From Anaerostipes caccae L1-92 (lineage in GTDB: Bacteria; Bacillota; Clostridia; Lachnospirales; Lachnospiraceae), in contig NZ_AP023027.1 of the NCBI RefSeq assembly GCF_014467075.1, positions 2,545,501-2,609,500 of the forward strand: a stretch of 64,000 bases of DNA, written 5' to 3'. The notes beneath the pieces are model-generated. The model had not been told where the DNA came from. It was given only the letters and a program-made list of their open reading frames with translations, and did not search any database. A program made the position numbers and the translations under genes. Positions 35,230-44,546 of this stretch are shown here, in pieces. Within the stretch, counting starts at the first letter, position 1; the number at the start of each line of letters is the position of its first letter.

Positions 35230-36135
35230 TTATACTTCTTTCTTGTTGTACCCGTAATTTTTGAGAAGCATGTCACTGTCACGCCAGTCCTTTTTCACTT
35301 TCACCCACAGCTGAAGATTCACTTTGATATCCAGAAGGTTTTCCATCTCCATCCGGGCCTGGCTTCCGATCTTCTTTAACATACTGCCCTGTTTTCCGAT
35401 GATGATTCCTTTATGAGAGTCTCTCTCGCACACGATCATCGCATCAATATCGATGATATGGCCGTGTCTTCTCTCTTTCATGGAGTCGATGACTACCGCA
35501 ATCCCATGCGGAATTTCCTGATCCAGAAGACGCAGCGCCTTCTCTCTGATCAGCTCCGCGCAGATCTGCCGCTCCGGCTGGTCCGTGACTGTATCTTCAT
35601 CAAAAAACATCGGCCCCTCCGGAAGGTATTTGAAAATGCTGTCTGTGACATCATCCGTGTTCTGTCCCTTCAGCGCGGAAACCGGTATGATCTCTGCAAA
35701 TTCACATACATCTTTGTAGGTGGTGATCGCTTTTAAGATCTCTTCGTCCTTCACCGTGTCCGTCTTGTTGATCACCAGGATAACCGGGGTCTTCACCTTG
35801 CCCAGCTGTTCGATGATATAGCGCTCTCCGCCTCCGATAAAGGTAGTCGGCTCCACCAGCCATAAAATAAGATCCACCTCGTTAAGAGTCCTCTCGGCGA
35901 CTTTCAGCATATAGTCGCCGAGCTTGTTCTTTGCCCTGTTGATCCCCGGAGTGTCCAAAAATACAATCTGTCCCCTGTCGTCGGTGAATACGGTCTGGAT
36001 TCTGTTCCTGGTTGTCTGGGGTTTTTTCGAGGTGATCGCGATCTTTTGTCCAATCAGCTGGTTCATCAGCGTAGATTTCCCCACATTTGGCCTGCCGATC
36101 AATGTCACAAATCCCGATTTCATTCCTGTGTTCAT
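35230..36135 (-). CDS. era: GTPase Era
   Basis: Ribosome-assembly GTPase for the 30S subunit. It has 301 residues. G1 GRPNVGKST at 14-22, G3 DTPG in FLDTPGINRA, G4 NKTD, and a C-terminal KH domain (IDAMIVCERDSHKGIIIGKQGSMLKKIG). It lies 11 nt after the M16C protease gene and 3 nt before recO. Confidence 0.98.
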   Translation of the reverse strand: MNTGMKSGFVTLIGRPNVGKSTLMNQLIGQKIAITSKKPQTTRNRIQTVFTDDRGQIVFLDTPGINRAKNKLGDYMLKVAERTLNEVDLILWLVEPTTFIGGGERYIIEQLGKVKTPVILVINKTDTVKDEEILKAITTYKDVCEFAEIIPVSALKGQNTDDVTDSIFKYLPEGPMFFDEDTVTDQPERQICAELIREKALRLLDQEIPHGIAVVIDSMKERRHGHIIDIDAMIVCERDSHKGIIIGKQGSMLKKIGSQARMEMENLLDIKVNLQLWVKVKKDWRDSDMLLKNYGYNKKEV

Positions 36136-36146
36136 AAAATTCCTTC

Positions 36147-39047
36147 CTAAAATACGTGTTTGATTTCTTTAAATTTATCCTCAGCTTCTCTCAGTTTATC
36201 TTCATTTCCGATAGTACAATTATTCCCCGCATCCACCACACAGCGCACATACGGTGCCAGCGAACGGATCGTCTCCTGACTGCAGGACAGCACCTGGTCT
36301 CTGTACTTCTGAAGTTCTTCTTCTGTCCTTCCAAGAAGATAAGCCTGGAAGCTTCTCTCTCCCAGATCATCCGGCTCCAGCGGGGTATCCATATTGCTGA
36401 TCGTTCCGATGATATATTTTACCATGTCACGGTCATCGATATCGAAATGCTCCACAAAATCAGCCGCATTTTCGTAGACTTGGTAAGTCTCTAAGAGATT
36501 CGGGTCCCGATAGGATACAAACATACTGTCTCCCTGAGGCATAAAGCTGCACATGCATCCGTAGGCTCCGCCTTTTACACGGATATTAAGCCAGAGATAC
36601 TCGTAAGAAAAGATTACCTGGAGAACATTTAAGGCTCCCGTATATTCATAACCCTGCTCAGCAAAATTTCCTGCACAGGCCACATACTGGACACCGCCCG
36701 CCGTAGCGAAGCCTTCCTCCTTTTTCTCCGGAAGAATTTTTGTCTCCTCTTTGGCTAATTCGCCGGTAAACATGCGTGCTGAGAACTTGTGCAACGCATC
36801 TTCCATAAAGGACGGTTCTTTTTCTTTTCCTGTGTAACTCACCATCATATGTTCCTTCCGGAAAATATATCTGCACGCCTCTTTCATGCTGTCAATGATC
36901 TTTCCGCTCTCCTGCTCAAAGGATTCATACCAGTCCTTTACAAACTCAAACATGGAAACGCCCTGGATCTGTTCTTTATACCTTGCATAAGGAGAAAAAT
37001 AGGACATGGCGCGGTTGGATGCCGTTTTGTGTCCGGCTTGTGTAAGATCTGTCTTCATATTAGTGTAAATCTGCCCGATGATCTCTTTCAGACGTTTCTT
37101 GTCCTCCAGTTTGCTCTCAAACAGGATCTCTTCCATGAGTTCAAATGCCTTTTTTGCATTTTCATAAAAACACTTTGTCCTGATGACAAAATAACTTTTT
37201 ACACCTTCAGCACCGGCCGGCAGAACGTCCATCGTCGTCACCATGCCTCCGGTCTCAATACCGATTTCATTTCCAAGCTCAAAGTAGCTGTGCTTCTTAG
37301 TATCTACGCTTCGGAATACTTCTGACATGAGAGACACATAAGGCACGAGCCTTGCCGGAACCTCTGACATGTCGAATACGATCTTCAGATAGCAGATACC
37401 ATTTGTAAAATATGGATGCCAGATCACCTTAACTCCGTCCACTGATACTTCTTCATTGCAAAGAGGCCGGATCTCCTTCTTGATATCCTTAATATCCAGA
37501 AGCGGGATCTTTTCAATGTCCTCTTTCGGAGTTGCCGCCTCCTGATATTCTTTCAGCTCTTTTGTAGCCTGAACGAGCTTACCGATCTCTTCTTTTGAAA
37601 GACTTTCTTTATATTCTCTCAGCTTCTGCGCAGTTTCTTGATCCTTCCGGCTCTGAAGGCCCCTCTCCGGCTTCAGCACCACAATGGATTTATGTGTATT
37701 GGACAGAAGATAAGTTTCAATCAAATCCGTAAAATAACTTCCGTCCAGCTGTTTTCTCAAAAACTCAAACACATCGTTGGTCTTGATATGCATGAACGGC
37801 TCATGATCGTCATAGAGCCAGCTGTCATACATCTGAAGTCCATACATCAGTCCCTTTGGAAATCTGCCGAAATTAGCCTCTTTATACTGGAACTCATAAT
37901 AATTCAGTGCAGATTCCAGGCTTCGTCTCTGAATCCCCTCTTTAGAAATCTTACGCAGGGTGTCCTCGATGATGCGCACAAAGTCTGCCTCTTTTTCCTC
38001 ATCTGCCTCTTGGGCCACCACGGAAAACACAGGCTGTTCGATCCCATTGTCATAGGAACTGCTGATGTCCTTGCCGATCCCGGCTTCCATCAGAGCCTTT
38101 TTCACCGGCGCGCCCTGCATAGAGAACAGTGCCCTGTCAAGAATCTGAAATGCGATATACAGTTCTTTATCAAGACTTGTCCCTATCACTGCATTATAGG
38201 AGAGAAACGTTTTGTTCTGTATCTCATCCTGCTCGCTGACCGGATATACTGCCTCCACTCTCTTTACTTCTTTAAAGGCTTCCTGGGGCTTCCAGGATGT
38301 GTCCACCTGCTTCTTTTCAAAATCAGACAGATAATGTTCGTCTATGAATGTCAGGTACTTTTCCGCATCCATATCTCCGTATAAATAAATATAGCTGTTG
38401 GACGGATGATAGTAAGTCCTGTGGAAATCCAAAAACTGCTCATAGCTGAGTTCCGGGATCGCTTCCGGGTCGCCTCCGGATTCAAATCCATACGGAGTGT
38501 CTGAGAGCAGGGACTTCTGGATCAGACGCGCCAGCTGCTGGTCCGGGGATGAGAACACACCCTTCATTTCGTTGTAAACGACGCCGTTGTAGATTACGGG
38601 CGCATCTTCTGATTCAAGAGAGTGATGCCATCCCTCCTGTTTTAAGATTTCGGGTTTCGTATAGATATTCGGGTAAAATACCGCATCTAAATACACATGC
38701 ATCAGATTAAAAAAGTCTTTGTCATTGCAGCTTGCCACCGGATATACCGTCTTATCCGGATAGGTCATTGCATTCAAAAATGTGTTCAGGGACCCTTTGA
38801 CCAGTTCCACAAACGGGTCTTTTAATGGAAACTCCCTGGAACCGCAGAGTACAGAGTGTTCCATGATATGAGGAACTCCGGTGTCATCCTTCGGCGGTGT
38901 CTTAAATCCAATCTGGAATACCTTGTTGTCATCTTCGTTGGATACTACCACAACCCTGGCCCCTGTCTTTTTGTGGCGGTACACATACCCGGTTCCATTC
39001 AGTTCTTTAATCTGTTCTTCTTTTACCAATTCATAATTCTTCATCAT
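36147..39047 (-). CDS. M16C metalloprotease (presequence-protease/falcilysin type)
   Basis: 966 residues, the length of the two-half single-chain M16C enzymes. The inverted zinc motif HIMEH (His60, Glu63, His64) is near the N-terminus, with the family pattern VPHIMEHSVLCGSREFPLKDPF and LNAMTYPDKTVYPVAS. A conserved late region reads RVKGGAYGCM. No signal peptide, so it is cytoplasmic and probably degrades peptides. Two adjacent ATGs are possible starts. It heads the M16C-era-recO group. Confidence 0.95.
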   Translation of the reverse strand: MMKNYELVKEEQIKELNGTGYVYRHKKTGARVVVVSNEDDNKVFQIGFKTPPKDDTGVPHIMEHSVLCGSREFPLKDPFVELVKGSLNTFLNAMTYPDKTVYPVASCNDKDFFNLMHVYLDAVFYPNIYTKPEILKQEGWHHSLESEDAPVIYNGVVYNEMKGVFSSPDQQLARLIQKSLLSDTPYGFESGGDPEAIPELSYEQFLDFHRTYYHPSNSYIYLYGDMDAEKYLTFIDEHYLSDFEKKQVDTSWKPQEAFKEVKRVEAVYPVSEQDEIQNKTFLSYNAVIGTSLDKELYIAFQILDRALFSMQGAPVKKALMEAGIGKDISSSYDNGIEQPVFSVVAQEADEEKEADFVRIIEDTLRKISKEGIQRRSLESALNYYEFQYKEANFGRFPKGLMYGLQMYDSWLYDDHEPFMHIKTNDVFEFLRKQLDGSYFTDLIETYLLSNTHKSIVVLKPERGLQSRKDQETAQKLREYKESLSKEEIGKLVQATKELKEYQEAATPKEDIEKIPLLDIKDIKKEIRPLCNEEVSVDGVKVIWHPYFTNGICYLKIVFDMSEVPARLVPYVSLMSEVFRSVDTKKHSYFELGNEIGIETGGMVTTMDVLPAGAEGVKSYFVIRTKCFYENAKKAFELMEEILFESKLEDKKRLKEIIGQIYTNMKTDLTQAGHKTASNRAMSYFSPYARYKEQIQGVSMFEFVKDWYESFEQESGKIIDSMKEACRYIFRKEHMMVSYTGKEKEPSFMEDALHKFSARMFTGELAKEETKILPEKKEEGFATAGGVQYVACAGNFAEQGYEYTGALNVLQVIFSYEYLWLNIRVKGGAYGCMCSFMPQGDSMFVSYRDPNLLETYQVYENAADFVEHFDIDDRDMVKYIIGTISNMDTPLEPDDLGERSFQAYLLGRTEEELQKYRDQVLSCSQETIRSLAPYVRCVVDAGNNCTIGNEDKLREAEDKFKEIKHVF

Positions 39048-39081
39048 AGCCTCCGAAATTCGTTCTTTATTTTATACTTGA

Positions 39082-39102
39082 TCCGCCGTGTACACAGGCG
39101 GA
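39082..39102. other. Palindrome before the M16C protease gene
   Basis: TCCGCC and GGCGGA flank a 9-nt centre containing the palindrome GTGTACAC. It has no T run on either side, so it looks more like an operator or RNA hairpin than a terminator. Function unknown. Confidence 0.35.
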
Positions 39103-39126
39103 AAATATTTCACTGTTCATGATAAA

Positions 39127-40056
39127 TTATACCACATTTGCTGTTTTCTTATTAATGCGTTTTTTATCATTATTTTCGGTGTGCCCGGACTTTCTGCCCA
39201 AATCCGTCTCCGAGATCAAAATCGCCGCCATCACCAGGGCAAAACCGATCAGGATCTTCACCGTCGCCTTCTCACCATAAAAAATCACGCTGAAAAGCAC
39301 ACCGAACACGGACTCCAGACTCAGGATCAGAGATGCGGAAGATGAACTCACCCGGCTCTGCCCTATACTCTGAAAGGTAACAGCCACAGCCGTACACATG
39401 ATCACCAGATAGGCCAGGCTTCCTGCCTGTCCGACCGTCCAGTGGATAGCACTGATGTCTTCGGTAAATACAGAAATCCCTGCACCCCAGAGTCCAGCAA
39501 ATAAAAATTGCACGATCGTCAGCAGCACCGGATCTTTCTGACCGCTTTTCATGCCAAGATAGGCAATATGAAGGGAAAATAAAAGGCCTCCCACCAGAGT
39601 CAATCCATCACCGATTCCTATACTAAGGTTCCCATCCAGTGAAATCAGTCCAATACCCGTAATGCAGATCAATGCGGCCAGGAAGTTTTGCTTTGTAGGC
39701 TTCTTCTTTTGCCATATCCATGTGACAAAAGGGACTGCCACACAGTAGATCGCCGTTAAAAATGCATTCTTTCCGGGCGTCGTGTGATACAGTCCTTCGG
39801 TCTGGAACCAGTAAGCCCAGAACCAAAATCCTCCCAGCACAAATCCTGTCTTAAAGTAACTTTTATCTATTTTCCCCAGTCTCTTATGAAAAAAGATACA
39901 CAAGAGCAATGCCCCTGCTAAAAATCTTGTCCCAAGCAGAAAATTTTCCGGGACATTGGCAATGGTATTTTTCATAATAAAAAAGGAACTGCCCCATATC
40001 AGTGCAGAACCGAACAACGCTGCCTTGCCGAGCTTCGTTTTATTTTTTTGATTCAT
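39127..40056 (-). CDS. EamA/DMT-family transporter
   Basis: 309 residues from the ATG at 40054-40056 (MNQKNKTKLGKAALFG). Ten membrane helices in two EamA repeats; conserved segments are ALIWGSSFFIMKN, the LLGTRFLAGALLL helix, and in repeat 2 SLILSLESVFGVLFSVIFYGE. A likely exporter of metabolites or amino acids, substrate unknown. Divergent from the radical-SAM gene. Confidence 0.93.
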   Translation of the reverse strand: MNQKNKTKLGKAALFGSALIWGSSFFIMKNTIANVPENFLLGTRFLAGALLLCIFFHKRLGKIDKSYFKTGFVLGGFWFWAYWFQTEGLYHTTPGKNAFLTAIYCVAVPFVTWIWQKKKPTKQNFLAALICITGIGLISLDGNLSIGIGDGLTLVGGLLFSLHIAYLGMKSGQKDPVLLTIVQFLFAGLWGAGISVFTEDISAIHWTVGQAGSLAYLVIMCTAVAVTFQSIGQSRVSSSSASLILSLESVFGVLFSVIFYGEKATVKILIGFALVMAAILISETDLGRKSGHTENNDKKRINKKTANVV

Positions 40057-40139
40057 ACAAACCCTCATCCTTCTGAATTGTTTTTCCGTTAAGTATAATA
40101 ATACCATTTACCAATACATTGCCGCAACTTCTTTTCACC

Positions 40140-40153
40140 CGAACTTTTGTTCT
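40140..40153. promoter_or_regulatory. LexA/DinR-type SOS box
   Basis: CGAACTTTTGTTCT contains GAAC-N4-GTTC, the core of the Gram-positive LexA box. It lies 9 nt before the -35 of the radical-SAM repair gene. A degenerate second copy, GAAC-AAAC-ATTC, lies at 40195-40206 just after the -10. Confidence 0.65.
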
Positions 40154-40161
40154 TTTCCTCC

Positions 40162-40190
40162 TTGCTTTTTATATGGCACTATGCTAGAAT
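40162..40190 (+). promoter_or_regulatory. Promoter of the radical-SAM DNA-repair gene
   Basis: TTGCTT (40162-40167), 17 nt, TAGAAT (40185-40190), about 35 nt before the ATG at 40225, flanked by a strong and a weak LexA-type box. Confidence 0.7.
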
Positions 40191-40224
40191 AAGAGAACAA
40201 ACATTCGATATTGTGAGGTGGATT

Positions 40225-41697
40225 ATGGAAACTATCAGTCCTTCCCTGTCATTGCAGGAGAAGCTAACAATTCTAGCAGACGCAGCCAAGTACGACGTAG
40301 CCTGCACGTCCAGTGGAGCCGACCGCAGAGGTGAAAAGGGAAAACTGGGCAACGGAGTGGCTGCAGGCATCTGCCACAGCTTTGCATCCGACGGCCGCTG
40401 TGTCTCCCTTTTAAAGATACTTCAAAGTAATGAATGTATCTACGACTGCAGGTACTGCTTAAACCGCTCGTCCAATGACCGGGTGCGCACTACGTTCACC
40501 CCGGAAGAAGTCTGCCGCTTAGTCATCGAGTTCTACCGCCGAAACTATATCGAAGGGCTGTTTCTAAGTTCCGGTGTGGTAAAGAGTCCTTCCTATACGA
40601 TGGAACTCATGTGCCGGACACTGTCTATGTTAAGAAATCAGTATCATTTCAACGGCTATATCCATGTGAAAGCCATTCCCGGAGCGCCGGAAGAACTTCT
40701 GGAATCCATCGGATATCTCGCGGACCGCGTCAGCATTAATCTGGAACTGCCCACACCGGAAGGACTGAAGGATCTGGCCCCTCACAAGACACAGAAAACG
40801 ATCTTAAAACCCATGGAACAGATCCGTTCCGGCATCGCAGATCACCGGCTGTCCATCGGCAAGGACCCTATGATGGAACGCTTCGGCGGCAACCGCAGTC
40901 TAAAGCACACGATCTTCGATGATGTCCGATCCGGCCGCATCGGGGAGCACAGACAGCTGGCATCAAACTCTTTCCTCCCGCCCGCTAAGGACAAGAATGC
41001 ACCCTTTGTCCCCGCCGGGCAGAGCACTCAGATGATCGTTGGAGCTACCGCAGAGAATGATCTTCAGCTTCTTTCTGTCACTCAGCAGCTGTACCAGAAG
41101 TTTGATCTGAAACGTGTCTTCTTCTCAGCCTATGTCCCGCTCAATGAAGATTCCCGCCTTCCCTCCCTGGATACCGCCCCTCCTCTGTTAAGGGAACATC
41201 GTCTCTATCAGGCCGACTGGCTGCTGAGGTTTTACGGCTTTCATGCAGAGGAACTGCTGAGTACTGACAGGCCCAACTTCAATATCATGCTGGACCCCAA
41301 GTGCGACTGGGCACTGCGGCACCTGGAGCTTTTCCCTGTGGAGATCAACCGCGCCAGCTACGCAGATCTTCTGAGAGTTCCCGGCATCGGCACCAAATCC
41401 GCCTACCGTATTGTCAAGAGCCGCCGACAGCGCTCCCTGACATTTGAAAACCTGAAAAAGATGGGGATCGTCCTGAAACGGGCCAAGTATTTTATAACCT
41501 GTAACGGAAAGATGATGTTTCATATCCCGATCGAGGAGAACTTCATCACCCGTCAGCTGATCGGAGAGGATTACAAAAAGTCCTGGGAGATTGATCATCC
41601 CCAGACCTATGAACAGCTGTCCCTGTTTGACGATAAGAATTTTGTATCGGCCCCCTCAGCCGAAGATACCTGCAAGTCTCTGAGCGGACAAATATAA
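40225..41697 (+). CDS. Putative DNA modification/repair radical SAM protein (TIGR03916)
   Basis: 490 residues from the ATG at 40225, with GAGGTG upstream. The radical-SAM cluster motif is Cys71-x3-Cys75-x2-Cys78 in NECIYDCRYCLNR. The C-terminal part carries a helix-hairpin-helix DNA-binding element (ASYADLLRVPGIGTKSAYRIV). Extra conserved pieces include GLFLSSGV and ISINLELPTPEGL-like strand (VSINLELPTPEGL). This matches the family named putative DNA modification/repair radical SAM protein, whose partner is the DUF4130 protein encoded next. The chemistry is not established. A LexA-type box precedes the promoter. Confidence 0.92.
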   Translation: METISPSLSLQEKLTILADAAKYDVACTSSGADRRGEKGKLGNGVAAGICHSFASDGRCVSLLKILQSNECIYDCRYCLNRSSNDRVRTTFTPEEVCRLVIEFYRRNYIEGLFLSSGVVKSPSYTMELMCRTLSMLRNQYHFNGYIHVKAIPGAPEELLESIGYLADRVSINLELPTPEGLKDLAPHKTQKTILKPMEQIRSGIADHRLSIGKDPMMERFGGNRSLKHTIFDDVRSGRIGEHRQLASNSFLPPAKDKNAPFVPAGQSTQMIVGATAENDLQLLSVTQQLYQKFDLKRVFFSAYVPLNEDSRLPSLDTAPPLLREHRLYQADWLLRFYGFHAEELLSTDRPNFNIMLDPKCDWALRHLELFPVEINRASYADLLRVPGIGTKSAYRIVKSRRQRSLTFENLKKMGIVLKRAKYFITCNGKMMFHIPIEENFITRQLIGEDYKKSWEIDHPQTYEQLSLFDDKNFVSAPSAEDTCKSLSGQI

Positions 41698-41760
41698 AAA
41701 ACAGTAACAGTTTTAATATTTGCCTGAAAAACGGCCGACTGAAAATAATGGAGAAAACGC

Positions 41761-42510
41761 ATGACCATTTTCACCTGCAAAGATACGTTTGAGGATATGA
41801 TGTCCTGTATATACACTGCCTGGGCATCCCGCTTAGGCCACAAAAACATCCAATTAAAAACTGAACCCATAGGGAATCTGGAACTGTTCTGTGATTACCG
41901 CCATGTAGATCACGATCCCGATCAGACCGCCAGTGTCATCCGTTCCATCCAAAAAAAGATCTCTTTTCGTGCCTATCAGATGGTATACCGCGCTGCTATG
42001 TCTTTTCAGGAAGAAAAACTGGATATCATCTACCGGTTCCTGATCTATGGGTTTCACTATGGGCCTTCCGTTGTCAATATGCTGCAGGAGCCTGCTGTGA
42101 TGAATCTGTTTGAACTGGACCGTAAAGTTATGAATGAAGCTCACTTATTCCGGGAGTTTCTGCGTTTTTTCGAAATAGATCATGTTCTTATCTCCCATAT
42201 TGAACCCAAGTGTGATGTCCTGACCATCCTGGCTCCCCAGTTTACGGACCGCATGCCCTCAGAGAACTGGATGATCATCGACGATAACCGGAAAACTGCC
42301 GTCGTTCATCCCTGTGATCATGATTACTATATGACCACCCTCTCAGAGGATGAATTAAACCGTCTGAAGACCTCTGAGATTTCTGATCTTTACACAGATC
42401 TCTGGAAAGTATTTTTTGAGACGATCGGTGTAGAAGCCAGAAAAAATCCCCGCTGTCAGAGAACCATGATGCCGCTCTGGTACCGCAAACACATGACAGA
42501 ATTCCTTTAA
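41761..42510 (+). CDS. TIGR03915/DUF4130 DNA-metabolism partner protein
   Basis: 249 residues. The family pattern is visible: FTCKDTFEDMMSCIYTAWASRLG at the start, then DPDQTASVIRSIQKKIS, HEAHLFREFLRF-type segment (NEAHLFREFLRFFEIDHVLISHIEP) and the C-terminal RTMMPLWYRKHMTEF. In other bacteria this domain is often fused to a uracil-DNA glycosylase domain; here it ends without one. It follows the radical-SAM gene by 63 nt and is expected to act with it in DNA repair. Confidence 0.9.
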   Translation: MTIFTCKDTFEDMMSCIYTAWASRLGHKNIQLKTEPIGNLELFCDYRHVDHDPDQTASVIRSIQKKISFRAYQMVYRAAMSFQEEKLDIIYRFLIYGFHYGPSVVNMLQEPAVMNLFELDRKVMNEAHLFREFLRFFEIDHVLISHIEPKCDVLTILAPQFTDRMPSENWMIIDDNRKTAVVHPCDHDYYMTTLSEDELNRLKTSEISDLYTDLWKVFFETIGVEARKNPRCQRTMMPLWYRKHMTEFL

Positions 42511-42523
42511 TCTATTTTATCTC

Positions 42524-42554
42524 TTGACTCTCACGCAGCGTGATAGGCTATTCT
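42524..42554 (+). promoter_or_regulatory. MerR-type promoter/operator with 19-bp spacer
   Basis: TTGACT (42524-42529), a 19-nt spacer, TATTCT (42549-42554). The spacer holds the palindrome CTCTCACGC-A-GCGTGATAG. The long spacer with a centred dyad is the hallmark of MerR-activated promoters; it lies just before the MerR gene, so autoregulation is likely. Confidence 0.75.
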
Positions 42555-42580
42555 GTACTTACCAGGAGGAGGAGACCAAG

Positions 42581-43312
42581 ATGAAAACAGTAAGAGAAGT
42601 AAGCAGATTAACCGGTATCAGTGTGCGCACTCTCCACTATTATGACGAGATCGGACTTTTATGTCCCGACCGTGTCACGGAGGCTGGCTACCGGCTGTAC
42701 GGCACCAAAGCTTTGGAACGCCTTCAACATATTTTACTGTTCCGGGAACTTGAATTCTCTTTAAAGGACATCAGAGAGATCCTGGACCGTCCGGATTTTG
42801 ACCGCCAAAAAGCATTAGATCAGCAGATACAGCTTTTGAGGCTTAAAAAGGACCGGCTGGAACATCTGATCGACTTCGCTCTTGGAATTCAAAAGTTAGG
42901 AGTGGAATCATTGAATTATCAGACATTGAACAAAGAAACGCTGGAAAGCTATAAATCCGAGGCCAGAAAAAGCTGGGGCGGTACCGATGCTTTCCGTGAA
43001 TATGAGCAGAAAGCAAAAACTTATACAGAGGAGGACTGGAAGGTCATGAATACCAAGTTTATGGCAAACTTTGCGGAATTTGGCCGTCTCATAAACGAAG
43101 ACCCGGCCTCCGAACCGGTGATGCACCAGGTTGAGCTCCTCAAACAGTCTATTACGGATCAATATTATACCTGTACAGACGATATTCTGGCCTCTCTGGG
43201 CGAAATGTACGTCTGTGATGACAGGATGAAAGAGTCTATAGACCGTGCCGGCGGAGAGGGAACCGCCCGCTTCGTCTCAAAGGCCATTCATATTTACTGC
43301 CAGACCCTATAA
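42581..43312 (+). CDS. MerR-family regulator with TipAS antibiotic-recognition domain
   Basis: 243 residues from the ATG at 42581, directly after a strong AGGAGGAGG. N-terminal MerR helix-turn-helix (VREVSRLTGISVRTLHYYDEIGLL, about 1-70), then a dimerisation coiled coil, then a TipAS domain (about 130-240: YEQKAKTYTEEDWKVMNTKFMANFAEFGRLI). TipA-type proteins bind drugs and activate resistance genes and themselves. No separate target gene is next to it. Confidence 0.93.
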   Translation: MKTVREVSRLTGISVRTLHYYDEIGLLCPDRVTEAGYRLYGTKALERLQHILLFRELEFSLKDIREILDRPDFDRQKALDQQIQLLRLKKDRLEHLIDFALGIQKLGVESLNYQTLNKETLESYKSEARKSWGGTDAFREYEQKAKTYTEEDWKVMNTKFMANFAEFGRLINEDPASEPVMHQVELLKQSITDQYYTCTDDILASLGEMYVCDDRMKESIDRAGGEGTARFVSKAIHIYCQTL

Positions 43313-43316
43313 TACA

Positions 43317-43357
43317 GAAGGAGAGAAACCTGCTTGATTTCTCTCCTTCTTATATCT
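43317..43357. terminator. Hairpin between the MerR and AICARFT genes
   Basis: GAAGGAGAGAAA (43317-43328) and TTTCTCTCCTTC (43338-43349) form a perfect 12-bp stem. The plus-strand tail TTATATCTTCT is a moderate T tract. It serves the two convergent genes. Confidence 0.7.
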
Positions 43358-43358
43358 T

Positions 43359-44537
43359 CTAATGATGGAATAAACGGATTCCCGTAAAACACATCACCAT
43401 GTTATATTTATTGCATGTGGCAATGACATGGTCATCTCTGATGGAGCCTCCCGGCTCAGCCACATAAGAAACGCCGCTTTTGTGTGCCCTTTCGATATTA
43501 TCGCCAAACGGGAAAAACGCATCTGATCCCAATGCCACACCCGTCATCTGATCCAGCCATTCACGCTTTTCTTCTCTCGTAAACACTTCCGGTTTTACTT
43601 TAAAGATATTTTCCCAAGCCCCGTCGGCTAAAACATCCATATAGTCGTCTCCGATATACAAGTCAATGGCATTGTCACGGTCCGCACGTCGGATACCGTC
43701 CACGAACTCAAGTCCCATGACTTTCGGAGCCTGGCGCAGATACCAGTTGTCCGCTTTCTGTCCTGCCAGACGGGTACAGTGGATTCTGGACTGCTGTCCC
43801 GCACCGATGCCGATGGCCTGTCCGCCCTTTGCGTAGCATACGGAATTAGACTGGGTATACTTTAATGTGATCATTGCAATCGCCAGGTCAATTTTAGCAG
43901 AGTCAGGCAGTTCCTTATTCTCTGTCACGATATCGTTAAAGAAATCCTTGTCAATGTTCAGTTCATTTCTGCCCTGCTCAAAAGTAACACCGAACACTTC
44001 CTTGCGCTCTACCGGAGCCGGCACATAATCCGGATCAATCTCGATCACGTTATAGTTTCCTTTTTTCTTTTCTTTTAAAATTTCAAGAGCGTCTGCGTCA
44101 TATCCCGGTGCGATAACCCCGTCAGACACCTCTCTTTTTATAATTTTGGCTGTTGCCGCATCACACACATCGGAAAGTGAAATGAAATCTCCGAAGGAAG
44201 ACATACGGTCAGCCCCCCTCGCCCTGGCATATGCATTGGCAAGAGGAGTAAATTCCATATCCATGTCATCTACCCAGTAAATCTTCTTTTCCACATCAGT
44301 CATCGGAAGCCCTACCGCAGCGCCTGCAGGAGAGACGTGCTTAAAGGAAGCTGCCGCCGGAAGCCCGGTCGCTTTTTTTAGTTCCTTCACCAGCTGCCAT
44401 CCGTTTAATGCATCTAGAAAATTAATATATCCCGGTTTGCCGCTTAACACTTTGATCGGCAGTTCACCGTCTTCCATGTAAATTCTTGACGGCTTCTGAT
44501 TCGGATTGCATCCGTATTTTAATTCTAATTCCTTCAT
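43359..44537 (-). CDS. Stand-alone AICAR formyltransferase (PurH C-terminal type)
   Basis: Formylates AICAR (ZMP) to FAICAR with 10-formyl-THF. It has 392 residues and lacks the MGS-like IMP cyclohydrolase half of bifunctional PurH (usually about 510-530). Signature segments are KYGCNPNQKPS, AAASFKHVSPAGAAVG (catalytic Lys-His), YTQSNSVCYAKGGQ, GIGAGQQSRIHCTRLA and SDAFFPFGDNI. It starts 9 nt after the PurO-type gene on the same transcript, under a ZTP riboswitch. Confidence 0.95.
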   Translation of the reverse strand: MKELELKYGCNPNQKPSRIYMEDGELPIKVLSGKPGYINFLDALNGWQLVKELKKATGLPAAASFKHVSPAGAAVGLPMTDVEKKIYWVDDMDMEFTPLANAYARARGADRMSSFGDFISLSDVCDAATAKIIKREVSDGVIAPGYDADALEILKEKKKGNYNVIEIDPDYVPAPVERKEVFGVTFEQGRNELNIDKDFFNDIVTENKELPDSAKIDLAIAMITLKYTQSNSVCYAKGGQAIGIGAGQQSRIHCTRLAGQKADNWYLRQAPKVMGLEFVDGIRRADRDNAIDLYIGDDYMDVLADGAWENIFKVKPEVFTREEKREWLDQMTGVALGSDAFFPFGDNIERAHKSGVSYVAEPGGSIRDDHVIATCNKYNMVMCFTGIRLFHH

Positions 44538-44546
44538 GGTCTCCTC

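Noticed and set aside
43359..44537. Bifunctional PurH
   Set aside because: The MGS-like IMP cyclohydrolase half is missing; a separate PurO-type gene supplies that step.
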